This document shows positions 17,209 through 25,594 of a stretch of DNA of 64,000 nt, piece after piece. The first letter of the stretch is position 1. Each line of letters starts with the position of its first letter. Both the position numbers and the translations under genes were made by a program. The notes beneath the pieces are model-generated. The model searched no databases and was not told the DNA's origin. It worked only from the letters and a program-made list of their open reading frames with translations. Origin of the DNA: Acinetobacter gyllenbergii CIP 110306 = MTCC 11365 (GTDB lineage: Bacteria > Pseudomonadota > Gammaproteobacteria > Pseudomonadales > Moraxellaceae); assembly GCF_000413855.1 (NCBI RefSeq), contig NZ_ATGG01000028.1, forward strand, positions 62,001-126,000, in the 5' to 3' direction.

Positions 17209-18858
17209 TTAAACTGCTTTCGCTTGCTGTTTGGCAATTTCCTGATTGCGCAATAAAAAGCGCTGAATTTTACCGCTTGGGGTTTTTGGTAGTTCGGTAA
17301 CGAACTCGACCAAGCGTGGGTAAGCATGCGCAGACAGACGTTTTTTCACAAACTGACTCAGTTCTTCCGCCAGTTGTTCCAAGGGCTGAATCCCTGCTGA
17401 TAAAATCACAAAGGCTTTTACCACCTCGGTCCGCTCTGGATCAGGCACCCCGATCACTGCCGCTTCAACCACGGCATCATGTTCCAGCAAGGCACTTTCC
17501 ACATCAAAGGGGCCAATCCGATAACCCGACGTGGTAATCACATCATCACTGCGTCCGACAAAACTCATGCTGCCGTCGGCATGCAACTCGGCAGTATCAC
17601 CCGTCAAATAGTACTGACCAATAAAAGGCGATTTACGGGTTTCATGGTAGCCACCAAACCACATCATCGGTGACTGGCTAATATCCACGGCTAAAATTCC
17701 CGGCGTATCTGCGGGCAATTCTTCGCCCTGTTCATTGACCACGGCAACACGATAACCTGCACTGGCAAAACCTGCTGAACCAACACGAACCTCATGGCTT
17801 AAACCATGATGATTACACACCACCATACCCACTTCAGTTTGCCCATAATGATCATAAATCGGTGCATCCAACACCTGTTTAAACCAGCGAATCACTTCTG
17901 GATTCAATGGCTCACCTGCACTGCTGACCACGCGGAACTGACCTTTTAACGCGGCCATCTGGGCAGGGTCTGCTGCCATCATCATGCGGTACGCTGTAGG
18001 TGCTCCCGCCAGATTGGTAATCTGATAATCCCTGACAATCTGACACAGGCTGTCGGTACTAAAACCACCGTCATAGAACAAGATGGCATGCCCCAAAAAT
18101 AAGGGGCCAGTAATACCGAAGTACAGGCCATATGCCCATCCTGGATCGGCAATATTCCAGAATGAATCCTCCTCCCTTAAACCAACCGCATCTTGCATAT
18201 AGCGAGCAAAGGCCAGTAAGGCTTTTAACGGCACTTCTAATGGTTTGGCGGGGCCTGTGGTCCCTGACGTAAACATCAATAAAAATGGATCTTGCAGGGT
18301 TCGCATGACCAAGTCACAGTGCTCAGGTTGCTGCTGTACTTCATCCCAAAAATTAAAGTCTTCTGGATTTAACGGTGTGGCTTGCTGATCTGCAACCGTG
18401 ACAATCGCTGGACAATGCTCAACTTCATCGAGTTTGCTGCGGTTACCTGTATCCGTCACCACCAGCTTACTTTGGGCCAGTTGCAGACGATGCTCGATCG
18501 CCTTGGGGCCAAAAGCAGTAAACAAAGGTTGATATACCGCACCAATCCGCCATGCCGCAAAAATCGTCACCAACAGCTCGGGTGTTCTCGGCAGTAATCC
18601 TGAAATACGATCACCTGCTTTTACACCCTGCGATTTTAAGAAGTTGGCAAATTGGCTCGACCATTGCTGTAACTGGCGAAAGGTATACTGTTCTTTTCGA
18701 CCATCTTTGCCTTGCCAATACAAGGCGATCTTGTCGTCATGCGCATGGCGATCACAACATTCATAACAGGCATTTAATGCATCGACTGAACCTGACAGCA
18801 TTTGTGTTGCTGTACTGTGCAGATCAAAAGCCTGTACCGTCTCTTTATAATTCAACAT
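17209..18858 (-). CDS. AMP-forming acyl-CoA synthetase
   Basis: A 549-residue ANL-superfamily adenylate-forming ligase. It has the P-loop LMFTSGTTGPAKPLE near residues 190-204, YDHYGQTEVGM near 337-347, the hinge YLTGDTAELHADGSMSFVGRSDDVITTSGYRIGP and the C-terminal lysine motif TPSGKIQRFLLRN. It activates a carboxylic acid to its CoA ester; an isobutyrate/propionate-size acid is suggested by the operon. Placement of an acid ligase inside an mms operon implies growth on free short branched acids as well as valine. GAGGGAACACAG precedes the ATG. Confidence 0.83.
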   Translation of the reverse strand: MLNYKETVQAFDLHSTATQMLSGSVDALNACYECCDRHAHDDKIALYWQGKDGRKEQYTFRQLQQWSSQFANFLKSQGVKAGDRISGLLPRTPELLVTIFAAWRIGAVYQPLFTAFGPKAIEHRLQLAQSKLVVTDTGNRSKLDEVEHCPAIVTVADQQATPLNPEDFNFWDEVQQQPEHCDLVMRTLQDPFLLMFTSGTTGPAKPLEVPLKALLAFARYMQDAVGLREEDSFWNIADPGWAYGLYFGITGPLFLGHAILFYDGGFSTDSLCQIVRDYQITNLAGAPTAYRMMMAADPAQMAALKGQFRVVSSAGEPLNPEVIRWFKQVLDAPIYDHYGQTEVGMVVCNHHGLSHEVRVGSAGFASAGYRVAVVNEQGEELPADTPGILAVDISQSPMMWFGGYHETRKSPFIGQYYLTGDTAELHADGSMSFVGRSDDVITTSGYRIGPFDVESALLEHDAVVEAAVIGVPDPERTEVVKAFVILSAGIQPLEQLAEELSQFVKKRLSAHAYPRLVEFVTELPKTPSGKIQRFLLRNQEIAKQQAKAV

Positions 18859-18939
18859 CTGTGTTCCCTCAGTCTGCTTTGATTGTTATTCATGACAGGG
18901 TTTAATTTTTTGATAAAAGCCATCCTTTGGCTGTAGCTG

Positions 18940-19830
18940 TTATGCCTCTGGCGGCAGGTATTGCTGAATAATGCTGGAAAAATCGAGATGCGCATTGCCC
19001 CGCATACACATTTGCTGATACAGCTGTTGCACCATCCCACCCAACACAATCGGTTGTTTGACCTGTCCTGCCGCTTCTACCGCAAGCCCCAAGTCTTTCA
19101 ACATCAACTGAGTCGCAAAACCATCTTGATAGCCACGCGAAGCAGGTGCATTTTCATTAATCTGTGGCCATGGATTACAGACTTCCGAACTCCAGCAACG
19201 ACCACTTGAGGTGTTAATCACCCCAGCCAAGGCTTTTGGATCAATACCCAGTTTGGCCCCTAGCGCCATGCCTTCGGCTACGGCAGCCATAGAAATTCCG
19301 AGAATCAGGTTATTGCAGATTTTGGCAATTTGACCTGCACCTACCTCACCGCAATGCACCACGTTTTTGCCCATGTGACTGAGTACAGGTTTGACTTCAT
19401 CAAAAGTCTGATCATTGGCACCGACCATAAAGGTCAAAGTCCCTGCTTGTGCGCCAATGGTGCCGCCTGAAACAGGCGCATCGCAAATATGGATATTTTT
19501 ACTTTGGGCAACCGCTGCAATGTCCTTGATGGTTTGTGGGTCAATGGTACTGCTATCGATGCATAAGCTGCCTGCTTTCAGTACTTCAAGTACGCCATTT
19601 TCACCGAGATAGACTTCTTTGACATGTTTGGCCGCAGGTAACATACTGATCAGCACATCGGCTTGTTTGGCAGCCGCTTGAGGGCTGTCGCACACTACAC
19701 CACCCGCCTCGGCAAAGTGCTGAATGGCCACTTCGCTGAGGTCATAACCATAGACGGTTAGTCCGGCTTTAAGCAGATTTTGGGCCATTCTGCCGCCCAT
19801 ATTCCCTAGACCGATAAAGGCGATATTCAT
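18940..19830 (-). CDS. mmsB: 3-hydroxyisobutyrate dehydrogenase
   Basis: A 296-residue beta-hydroxyacid dehydrogenase. It has the NAD-binding GLGNMGGRMAQNLLKAG (residues 7-23), the substrate-binding DAPVSGGTIGAQAGTLTFMVG (near 118-138) and the catalytic Lys in VGAGQIAKICNNLILG (near 168). It oxidises 3-hydroxyisobutyrate to methylmalonate semialdehyde, which the mmsA product consumes. The start has AAGGGGATCACGG just upstream and lies 11 bases after the mmsA stop. Length and motifs are normal for MmsB. Confidence 0.92.
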   Translation of the reverse strand: MNIAFIGLGNMGGRMAQNLLKAGLTVYGYDLSEVAIQHFAEAGGVVCDSPQAAAKQADVLISMLPAAKHVKEVYLGENGVLEVLKAGSLCIDSSTIDPQTIKDIAAVAQSKNIHICDAPVSGGTIGAQAGTLTFMVGANDQTFDEVKPVLSHMGKNVVHCGEVGAGQIAKICNNLILGISMAAVAEGMALGAKLGIDPKALAGVINTSSGRCWSSEVCNPWPQINENAPASRGYQDGFATQLMLKDLGLAVEAAGQVKQPIVLGGMVQQLYQQMCMRGNAHLDFSSIIQQYLPPEA

Positions 19831-19841
19831 CCGTGATCCCC

Positions 19842-21359
19842 TTAACGTAAATTGATGGTGGTGTTGACACTACCCACTTCGTGACTGTCTTCAAACCAGC
19901 GGCTGGTAATGGTTTTGGTTTGGGTATAGAACTGCACCGCCTGTTTACCATAAGGGCCCAAATCACCCAGTTTAGAACCACGTGAACCGGTAAAGCTAAA
20001 GAACGGTACAGGCACAGGAATTGGAATATTGATACCAACTTGGCCGATATCAATCAGGTTCTGGAAAGTACGCGCAATCGCACCACTTTGCGTAAATAAA
20101 CCGACACCATTACCAAATGGATTGGCATTGATCAGGGTAATCGCTTCTTCAAGCGTATCAACACAAATAATCGCCAGTACAGGTCCAAAGATTTCTTCTT
20201 TATAAATCCGCATATCCGTGCTTACACCACTAAAGATGGTCGCACCGACAAAATTGCCGTCCTCATAACCCAACACCTGAACATCACGACCATCCAGCAA
20301 TAGTTCTGCACCCTGCTCGACCCCGCTAGTAATCAAATCTAGTACACGGGCTTTGGCACGTTTTGAAATGACCGGGCCAATATCAGTATTCGGTTCATGG
20401 CCTGCATTCACGGTTAAGGTTTTGGCTTTTTCAACCAACTCGGGAATCCAGTGTTTACTTTCACCAACCATCACGGCGACCGACAACGCCATACAACGTT
20501 GCCCTGCTGCACCAAATGCCGCACCGACTAAAGCATTTAAGGTTTGTTCTTTATTGGCATCGGGCATTACCGCCACATGGTTTTTCGCGCCCATCATCGA
20601 CTGCACACGTTTGCCATGTTGCCCTGCAAGGTTATAGACATGGGTGCCCACTGCGGTCGAACCGACAAAGGAAATGGCTTTAATCTCTGGATGCGTACAC
20701 AAGCGATCAACCACTTCTTTACCGCCATGCACCACATTCAACACCCCTGCTGGAATACCGGCCTGAATCGCAAGTTCCACCAACATCATGGTCGAAAGCG
20801 GATCTTGTTCAGAAGGCTTCAACACAAAAGTATTGCCACAGACAATTGCCATGGGGAACATCCAGAGCGGAATCATGGCGGGAAAATTAAATGGGGTTAT
20901 CCCTGCACACACGCCCAAAGGTTGCTGTACGGTATAAGTATCGACGCCACGCGCCACACCTTCAACGTATTCACCCATTTGCAAGGTACCAACCGAACAG
21001 GCATGCTCAACCACTTCCAGACCACGTTGAATATCACCTTCCGCATCTGCCAAAGTCTTGCCTTGTTCAGCCGTCAGCACCTGTGCAATTGCTTTCATAT
21101 TGGCACGAATCAAGTCTTGCAGCTTCAGCATGATACGCATACGCGCCTGAATCGGGGTCTGACGCCAAGAAGCAAATGCTGCTTGTGCAGACTGAATTGC
21201 CGCATCGACTTCCTGCACCGTCGCAAATGGCACACGACCAATCACCTCCTGTGTAGCAGGATTAATAATGTCTTGCCATTGTTGGGTTTCAGATTCGATA
21301 AAACTGCCATTAATGAGTAACTTGGCTGTTTCCAATTGAATATTTTGGATTGTGTTCAT
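19842..21359 (-). CDS. mmsA: CoA-acylating methylmalonate-semialdehyde dehydrogenase
   Basis: A 505-residue aldehyde dehydrogenase of the MmsA type. ALDH landmarks are the NAD-binding TPFNFPAMIPLWMFPMAI and FVLKPSEQDP, FVGSTAVGTHVYNLAGQHGKRVQSMMGAKNH, and the catalytic Cys in GAAGQRCMALS (Cys near 288). The lack of the usual general-base Glu region in ELGGK (here MMGAKN) is the MmsA family hallmark and fits CoA-dependent deacylation. It converts methylmalonate semialdehyde to propionyl-CoA, which links this operon to the prp genes. First gene of the operon, divergent from a LysR regulator. Confidence 0.93.
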   Translation of the reverse strand: MNTIQNIQLETAKLLINGSFIESETQQWQDIINPATQEVIGRVPFATVQEVDAAIQSAQAAFASWRQTPIQARMRIMLKLQDLIRANMKAIAQVLTAEQGKTLADAEGDIQRGLEVVEHACSVGTLQMGEYVEGVARGVDTYTVQQPLGVCAGITPFNFPAMIPLWMFPMAIVCGNTFVLKPSEQDPLSTMMLVELAIQAGIPAGVLNVVHGGKEVVDRLCTHPEIKAISFVGSTAVGTHVYNLAGQHGKRVQSMMGAKNHVAVMPDANKEQTLNALVGAAFGAAGQRCMALSVAVMVGESKHWIPELVEKAKTLTVNAGHEPNTDIGPVISKRAKARVLDLITSGVEQGAELLLDGRDVQVLGYEDGNFVGATIFSGVSTDMRIYKEEIFGPVLAIICVDTLEEAITLINANPFGNGVGLFTQSGAIARTFQNLIDIGQVGINIPIPVPVPFFSFTGSRGSKLGDLGPYGKQAVQFYTQTKTITSRWFEDSHEVGSVNTTINLR

Positions 21360-21399
21360 AACCTCTCCATAGGCCGTATTTTTATTGTGTTCAGTGTTC

Positions 21400-21510
21400 A
21401 GAAAATATCGATCGTCGTATTTTCTTTATTCAGGTTTTATTCGAGACTAGCAAAGAAAGCTTTGACCACCAACGCAAATTAATGCACGATCGTTGTGCAA
21501 ATATGCACAA
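21400..21510. promoter_or_regulatory. Divergent mmsA / LysR control region with nested palindromes
   Basis: AGAAAATA (21400-21407) / TATTTTCT (21418-21425) frames TCGATCGTCG. Further right are two overlapping dyads, TGCAC-N7-GTGCA (21483-21499) and TTGTGCAAATATGCACAA (21493-21510), the latter with 7-base perfect arms. ATCGTCGT (21411) and ATCGTTGT (21489) are near-identical. Likely LysR-type contacts, by position. Confidence 0.5.
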
Positions 21511-21524
21511 GGAAGACCATAACA

Positions 21525-22406
21525 ATGAAAGTGGATTGGGATCATCTACAGTTTTTTTTAGTACTGGCACGCACCAAAACATTGACCAATGCGGCACGGA
21601 TTATCGGGGTGGAACACAGTACCGTGGCACGGCGGATTCAAGCCTTAGAACAAGCTTTAGGGGTGACCTTATTTAAACGTGAGGCCTCTGGTTATGAGCT
21701 GACGCTGGAAGGCATGGCGTTAGTGCCACGGGTTGAGCAAATGGAATATGCCTTTCTGCAAATTGAAAAGCCCGACCAACCTTTGCAAGGCCGTGTGCGA
21801 ATTGGCACACCTGAAGGTTTTGGTACTGCCTTTCTGGCACGCTTGTTAGCGGAGTTTTCCATTCAATATCCCTCGCTGACCATTGACCTGATTCCAGTGC
21901 CGAAAATGATCAAGTTGTCGCATCGTGAAGCCGATATTGTGGTTTCAATTGAACGACCCACCTCTGGTCCCTATATCATTACGCGCTTGTCCGACTATTG
22001 TTTAAAAATTTACGGCAGCAAAAGCTATCTGACGCAGCATCCCCCAATTCGGCATTTGCAGGATTTAACTCCACATCGTTTTGTCAATTATATTGATGAT
22101 CTGGTCTATAGCCCCGAGCTGTACTGTCTGGAACGTTTACCTTTGAAACTGAATGCCAACTTCCGCAGTAGTAGTATTTTAGCGCAGCAAATTGCCGTAA
22201 GTGCAGGTGCAGGATTGGCCATTTTGCCCAAGTTTTTGGCCGATGATAAACCCGAGCTTGAAACGGTATTAGAGCAACAGGTGCGCTATACCCATACCTT
22301 TTGGATGCTGACCTTTGTCGATTTGCAACATGAACCCCGTATTAAACTGGTCTGGGATTATCTACGTAAACAGGCCGATCAATATCAGCATTTATTGGTG
22401 GATTAA
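21525..22406 (+). CDS. LysR-family transcriptional regulator
   Basis: About 293 residues from the ATG at 21525 (GGAAG 11 bases upstream; an upstream frame from 21495 has no better start). The N-terminal winged helix is DWDHLQFFLVLARTKTLTNAARIIGVEHSTVARRIQALEQALGVTLFKREASGYELT (residues 3-58). The rest is a periplasmic-binding-like effector domain (GRVRIGTPEGFG...). It is divergent from mmsA and separated by 165 bases with overlapping dyads, so control of the valine/isobutyrate operon is likely; the effector is not known. Confidence 0.87.
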   Translation: MKVDWDHLQFFLVLARTKTLTNAARIIGVEHSTVARRIQALEQALGVTLFKREASGYELTLEGMALVPRVEQMEYAFLQIEKPDQPLQGRVRIGTPEGFGTAFLARLLAEFSIQYPSLTIDLIPVPKMIKLSHREADIVVSIERPTSGPYIITRLSDYCLKIYGSKSYLTQHPPIRHLQDLTPHRFVNYIDDLVYSPELYCLERLPLKLNANFRSSSILAQQIAVSAGAGLAILPKFLADDKPELETVLEQQVRYTHTFWMLTFVDLQHEPRIKLVWDYLRKQADQYQHLLVD

Positions 22407-22424
22407 ACACAATCGCTAGACCAT

Positions 22425-22454
22425 AAAAAACCGATCAATGGAGATCGGTTTTTT
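22425..22454. terminator. Bidirectional rho-independent terminator
   Basis: A-run, CCGATC / GATCGG stem with a 6-base loop, T-run, between the convergent LysR and permease genes. Confidence 0.9.
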
Positions 22455-22471
22455 ACTCCTATCAGCATAGG

Positions 22472-23908
22472 CTATTGGGTCAATTCACGCCCCAATTTTT
22501 TCATGCGGGGTTTATACATCAGCTGGTAGGTCACTGCCAAAATAACCACCCACAATGGGCTAACATACAGTGCTTTTAAGGTATCTGGTTCAAGTGCCAA
22601 AATCACCAAAGCAAATAACAAGAAGGCAATCACGATATAAGACATGAATACACCACCCGGCATTTTGAACTTGGATTGTGCATGCAGTTCTGGACGTAAT
22701 TTTCGGTAGCGCAGATAACACACCATGATCAGACTCCAGACACTAATGAATAGAATCACACACAGTGAACTCGCCAAAGTGAAAGCCTCAAGGGTATTCG
22801 GCACAAAGTATTGCAACACCGCCCCGCCCATAATGAACACACACGAGAAGATCAGACCATTGGCAGGCACGGCACTTTTGGATAAACGACCAAAGGCATT
22901 GGGTGCCTGACCATCTTTAGATAAACCAAACAGCATCCGACTGGTCGAGAACACACCACTGTTCATGGAAGACATCACTGAAGACAGGACGACCAAATTC
23001 ATGATGATCGCTGAGGTCACAATCCCTGCATTCAGGAACAACTCGACAAATGGACTCTTATCGGCACGGATAATGTTCCAAGGTGTCACTGACATCACCA
23101 CCAACAAGGCCAACACATAGAACAAAATAATCCGAATCGGAATCGCATTAATCGCCTTTGGTAAATTCTTATGCGGATCTTTGGTTTCAGCAGCGGTAGT
23201 TCCTATCAATTCCACACCGACAAAGGCAAAGACTGCGATCTGAAAACCAGCCAAGAAGCCATCCAAACCTTTTGGAAACATACCACCATGCGACCAAACA
23301 TTACTGAGCGAAGCGACAGCACCATGCGGTGCATGGAAATGGCTAAAGATCATATAACCACCAACACCAATCAAACCGATAATCGCTAAAATCTTGATCA
23401 GGGCAAACCAGAATTCAATTTCACCAAATAGGCGCACGGTGAGCAGGTTTAAGAACAGCACAAACAATACACAGCCTGCGCTAATGGCGGCCTGTCCAAT
23501 TGGAGTAAACATGGTGCCTTCGGGCAACCAAAAGGTGAGATAATTGATTACGGCAGCCAGATCGGCAATCCCGACCAGCACCCAACCCAACCAATAGGTC
23601 CAGCCCATGTAATAACCTGCCCATGGTCCAATCAGATCATGCGCCATATCGACAAAGGATTTGTAATGCAGGTTGGCAAGTAATAACTCACCCAGTGCAC
23701 GCATTAAAAAGAAAAACATGCCCCCAATGATCATGTAAATAAACAGAATCGATGGGCCTGCCAAAGAGATGGTTTTGCCTGAGCCCATGAATAGGCCCGT
23801 ACCAATTGCACCGCCGATGGCGATTAACTGCAAATGGCGATTGGAGAGTTTACGTTGTAAGTCTTGGGGCGACTGTTCGCCTTCTGACTGTTGAGATGTA
23901 ACCGTCAT
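22472..23908 (-). CDS. cycA: D-alanine/D-serine/glycine-type amino acid permease (CycA-like)
   Basis: A 478-residue APC permease with about 12 helices. The N-terminus LSNRHLQLIAIGGAIGTGLFMGSGKTISLAGPSI is characteristic of CycA, followed by an ETKDPHKNLPKAIN loop. CycA imports D-alanine, D-serine and glycine with protons, which fits the ridA, racemase and dadA genes upstream on the same strand. AAAGGAA lies 8 bases before the ATG. A 190-base leader containing a perfect 13-base inverted repeat separates it from ridA, so its expression may be adjusted separately from theirs. Other AAT permeases cannot be fully excluded. Confidence 0.82.
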   Translation of the reverse strand: MTVTSQQSEGEQSPQDLQRKLSNRHLQLIAIGGAIGTGLFMGSGKTISLAGPSILFIYMIIGGMFFFLMRALGELLLANLHYKSFVDMAHDLIGPWAGYYMGWTYWLGWVLVGIADLAAVINYLTFWLPEGTMFTPIGQAAISAGCVLFVLFLNLLTVRLFGEIEFWFALIKILAIIGLIGVGGYMIFSHFHAPHGAVASLSNVWSHGGMFPKGLDGFLAGFQIAVFAFVGVELIGTTAAETKDPHKNLPKAINAIPIRIILFYVLALLVVMSVTPWNIIRADKSPFVELFLNAGIVTSAIIMNLVVLSSVMSSMNSGVFSTSRMLFGLSKDGQAPNAFGRLSKSAVPANGLIFSCVFIMGGAVLQYFVPNTLEAFTLASSLCVILFISVWSLIMVCYLRYRKLRPELHAQSKFKMPGGVFMSYIVIAFLLFALVILALEPDTLKALYVSPLWVVILAVTYQLMYKPRMKKLGRELTQ

Positions 23909-23933
23909 ATAAAGTTCCTTTTACTATTTTCCT

Positions 23934-23997
23934 AAATGAGTCAGCCTTGATTTATACGCCATACCCTAGCTGTCTTTTAAAGACGGCTGACTCATTT
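23934..23997 (-). promoter_or_regulatory. Large stem-loop in the cycA leader
   Basis: AAATGAGTCAGCC (23934-23946) and GGCTGACTCATTT (23985-23997) are perfect 13-base inverted arms around a 38-base loop that itself holds GTCTTTTAAAGAC. It lies about 25 bases upstream of the cycA start. No T-run follows, so it looks more like an mRNA structure than a terminator. Confidence 0.6.
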
Positions 23998-24098
23998 CGA
24001 TTGCAAGAAAATACGTATCTGACTACGTTTTATCTACTGCAAATACGTTACTTTTCTTCTTTTTTTATATTTTTTAAACAAAAATAAAGCGGATCGCT

Positions 24099-24458
24099 TT
24101 ATTTTTGTGCTGCAACGACTGCAATTTCGATTAACCACTTCGGATTGACCAAGTCTGCCTGAATAGTCGCGCGCGAAGGTGCAACATGACCTTTTAACCA
24201 GTCAATCCAAATGGTATTGACCACAGGGAAATCTGAAAGATCTTTTAAAAATAATTGCGCAGACAATAAACGTGATTTATCCGTCCCTGCTGAAGCGAGT
24301 AGTTGTTCGATGGTTGCAAGTATTTCACGGGTTTGCCCTTCAATATCTAGGTCCGCATTTTTAGGCACCTGACCTGATAAATACACCACCTTATTGAATA
24401 CCGTTACAGCACTCATCACTTCATTGGTATTGAGCTTTTGAATATCTGAATGAGACAT
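24099..24458 (-). CDS. ridA: RidA-family enamine/imine deaminase
   Basis: A 119-residue YjgF/YER057c/UK114-family protein. It has VVYLSGQVPKNADLDIEGQTREILATIEQLLASAGTDKSRLL and the conserved arginine region VAPSRATIQADLV, where the Arg binds the substrate carboxylate, plus a terminal LIEIAVVAAQK. RidA proteins hydrolyse reactive 2-imino acids. Next to dadA it would clear the 2-iminopropionate formed when D-alanine is oxidised. It lies 9 bases downstream of the alanine racemase in the same operon. Whether this is the main housekeeping RidA is not clear from one window. Confidence 0.87.
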   Translation of the reverse strand: MSHSDIQKLNTNEVMSAVTVFNKVVYLSGQVPKNADLDIEGQTREILATIEQLLASAGTDKSRLLSAQLFLKDLSDFPVVNTIWIDWLKGHVAPSRATIQADLVNPKWLIEIAVVAAQK

Positions 24459-24467
24459 AAGAAATCC

Positions 24468-25571
24468 TTATTCCTGAGTAATAAATGAAACACGTGCAGT
24501 CACGCCACACATCAGTTCATAACCGATAGTGCCTGAACCTGCTGCCACTTCATCAATGGCTAAAACTGAGCCTGAACTGGACTGGCCCCAAAGCACCACT
24601 TCACTGCCAACATCGGCATCGCTGATCGGGCTGAGGTCTACCGCCAACATATCCATGCTGACCCGTCCAATGATTTGGGTACGAATCCCATTGACCAAAA
24701 CTGGGGTGCCTGTTGCTGAAATGCGTTGATAACCATCGGCATAGCCACAGGCCACAATGCCGATTCGGATCGGTTGCTCGGCCACATAGCTGGAACCATA
24801 GCCAACACTTTCCTGTGCATCGAGCTGTTGCACGGCAATAATTTCACTGCGCAAGCTCATGCTTGGCGCAAGGCCCCAGTCCTGAATGGTATGCTTGGGA
24901 TAATCGGGAGAACTACCGTACAGCATGATGCCGCCACGTACATAGTCCGACTGTAGTTGAGTTTGATATCTTAAGATTGCAGCACTGTTACTGACCGATC
25001 TTTCCCCTGGCAAACCTGCAATCGCGGCGTCGAACTGCTGCAGTTGATAGTCAATACCTGTTTCACCAAAACGGTCACCATCGGCATCGGAGAAATGCAT
25101 CATATGGGTGATGCTGGCAATGTTGTTCGACTGGCTGAGCTGCTGCCAAATGTCACGATATTGCGGTGGCTTGAAACCTAAACGGTTCATACCACTATTC
25201 ATTTTGAGGAAAATATCGAACTGGGCTGGATAAGCATGCTGCTGTATCCACGCCACCTGTTGCGTATTGTGCACGGTAAAACTGAGTTGGTATTGAGCAC
25301 AATCAAACAGGTCTTGGGCAGAGAAAATCCCTTCCAGCAATAAAATCGGCCCTGTCCAGCCCAAAGCCCGCAGACGTTTAGCTTCGTCCAGATCGAGCAA
25401 GGCAAAACCATCGGCGCTTTTAAAAGATTCGTAAACACGTTCAATGCCATGCCCATAAGCATTGGCTTTAACCACCGCAAACACTTTGCTGTTTGGCATT
25501 GCTTGCCTCACCACCGCGAGATTTTGGCGTAAGGCTTGGGCATGGATCACCGCAGTAATTGGACGAGGCAT
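24468..25571 (-). CDS. dadX: Alanine racemase, probably catabolic (DadX type)
   Basis: A 367-residue PLP enzyme. It has the cofactor lysine in FAVVKANAYGHG (Lys35), NSGMNRLGF (near 127-135), and the catalytic tyrosine region ESVGYGSSYVAEQPIRIG (Tyr near 257), with the C-terminal beta-domain ELMCGVTARVSF. It interconverts L- and D-alanine. Position between dadA and ridA indicates the catabolic isozyme that feeds D-alanine to DadA rather than the cell-wall Alr; the enzymes are too similar for the sequence alone to decide. It lies 23 bases after the dadA stop. Confidence 0.9.
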   Translation of the reverse strand: MPRPITAVIHAQALRQNLAVVRQAMPNSKVFAVVKANAYGHGIERVYESFKSADGFALLDLDEAKRLRALGWTGPILLLEGIFSAQDLFDCAQYQLSFTVHNTQQVAWIQQHAYPAQFDIFLKMNSGMNRLGFKPPQYRDIWQQLSQSNNIASITHMMHFSDADGDRFGETGIDYQLQQFDAAIAGLPGERSVSNSAAILRYQTQLQSDYVRGGIMLYGSSPDYPKHTIQDWGLAPSMSLRSEIIAVQQLDAQESVGYGSSYVAEQPIRIGIVACGYADGYQRISATGTPVLVNGIRTQIIGRVSMDMLAVDLSPISDADVGSEVVLWGQSSSGSVLAIDEVAAGSGTIGYELMCGVTARVSFITQE

Positions 25572-25594
25572 AATTCACTTCCTTGTCTGTGCAA

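Noticed and set aside
17202..17327. N-terminal extension of the acyl-CoA dehydrogenase
   Set aside because: It overlaps the end of the acyl-CoA synthetase, encodes no part of the ACAD fold, and a strong ribosome-binding site precedes the ATG at 17201.
20544..21320. Long opposite-strand open frame within mmsA (258 codons)
   Set aside because: It is a shadow of the mmsA reading frame, rich in His/Arg/Cys with no domain and no ribosome-binding site.
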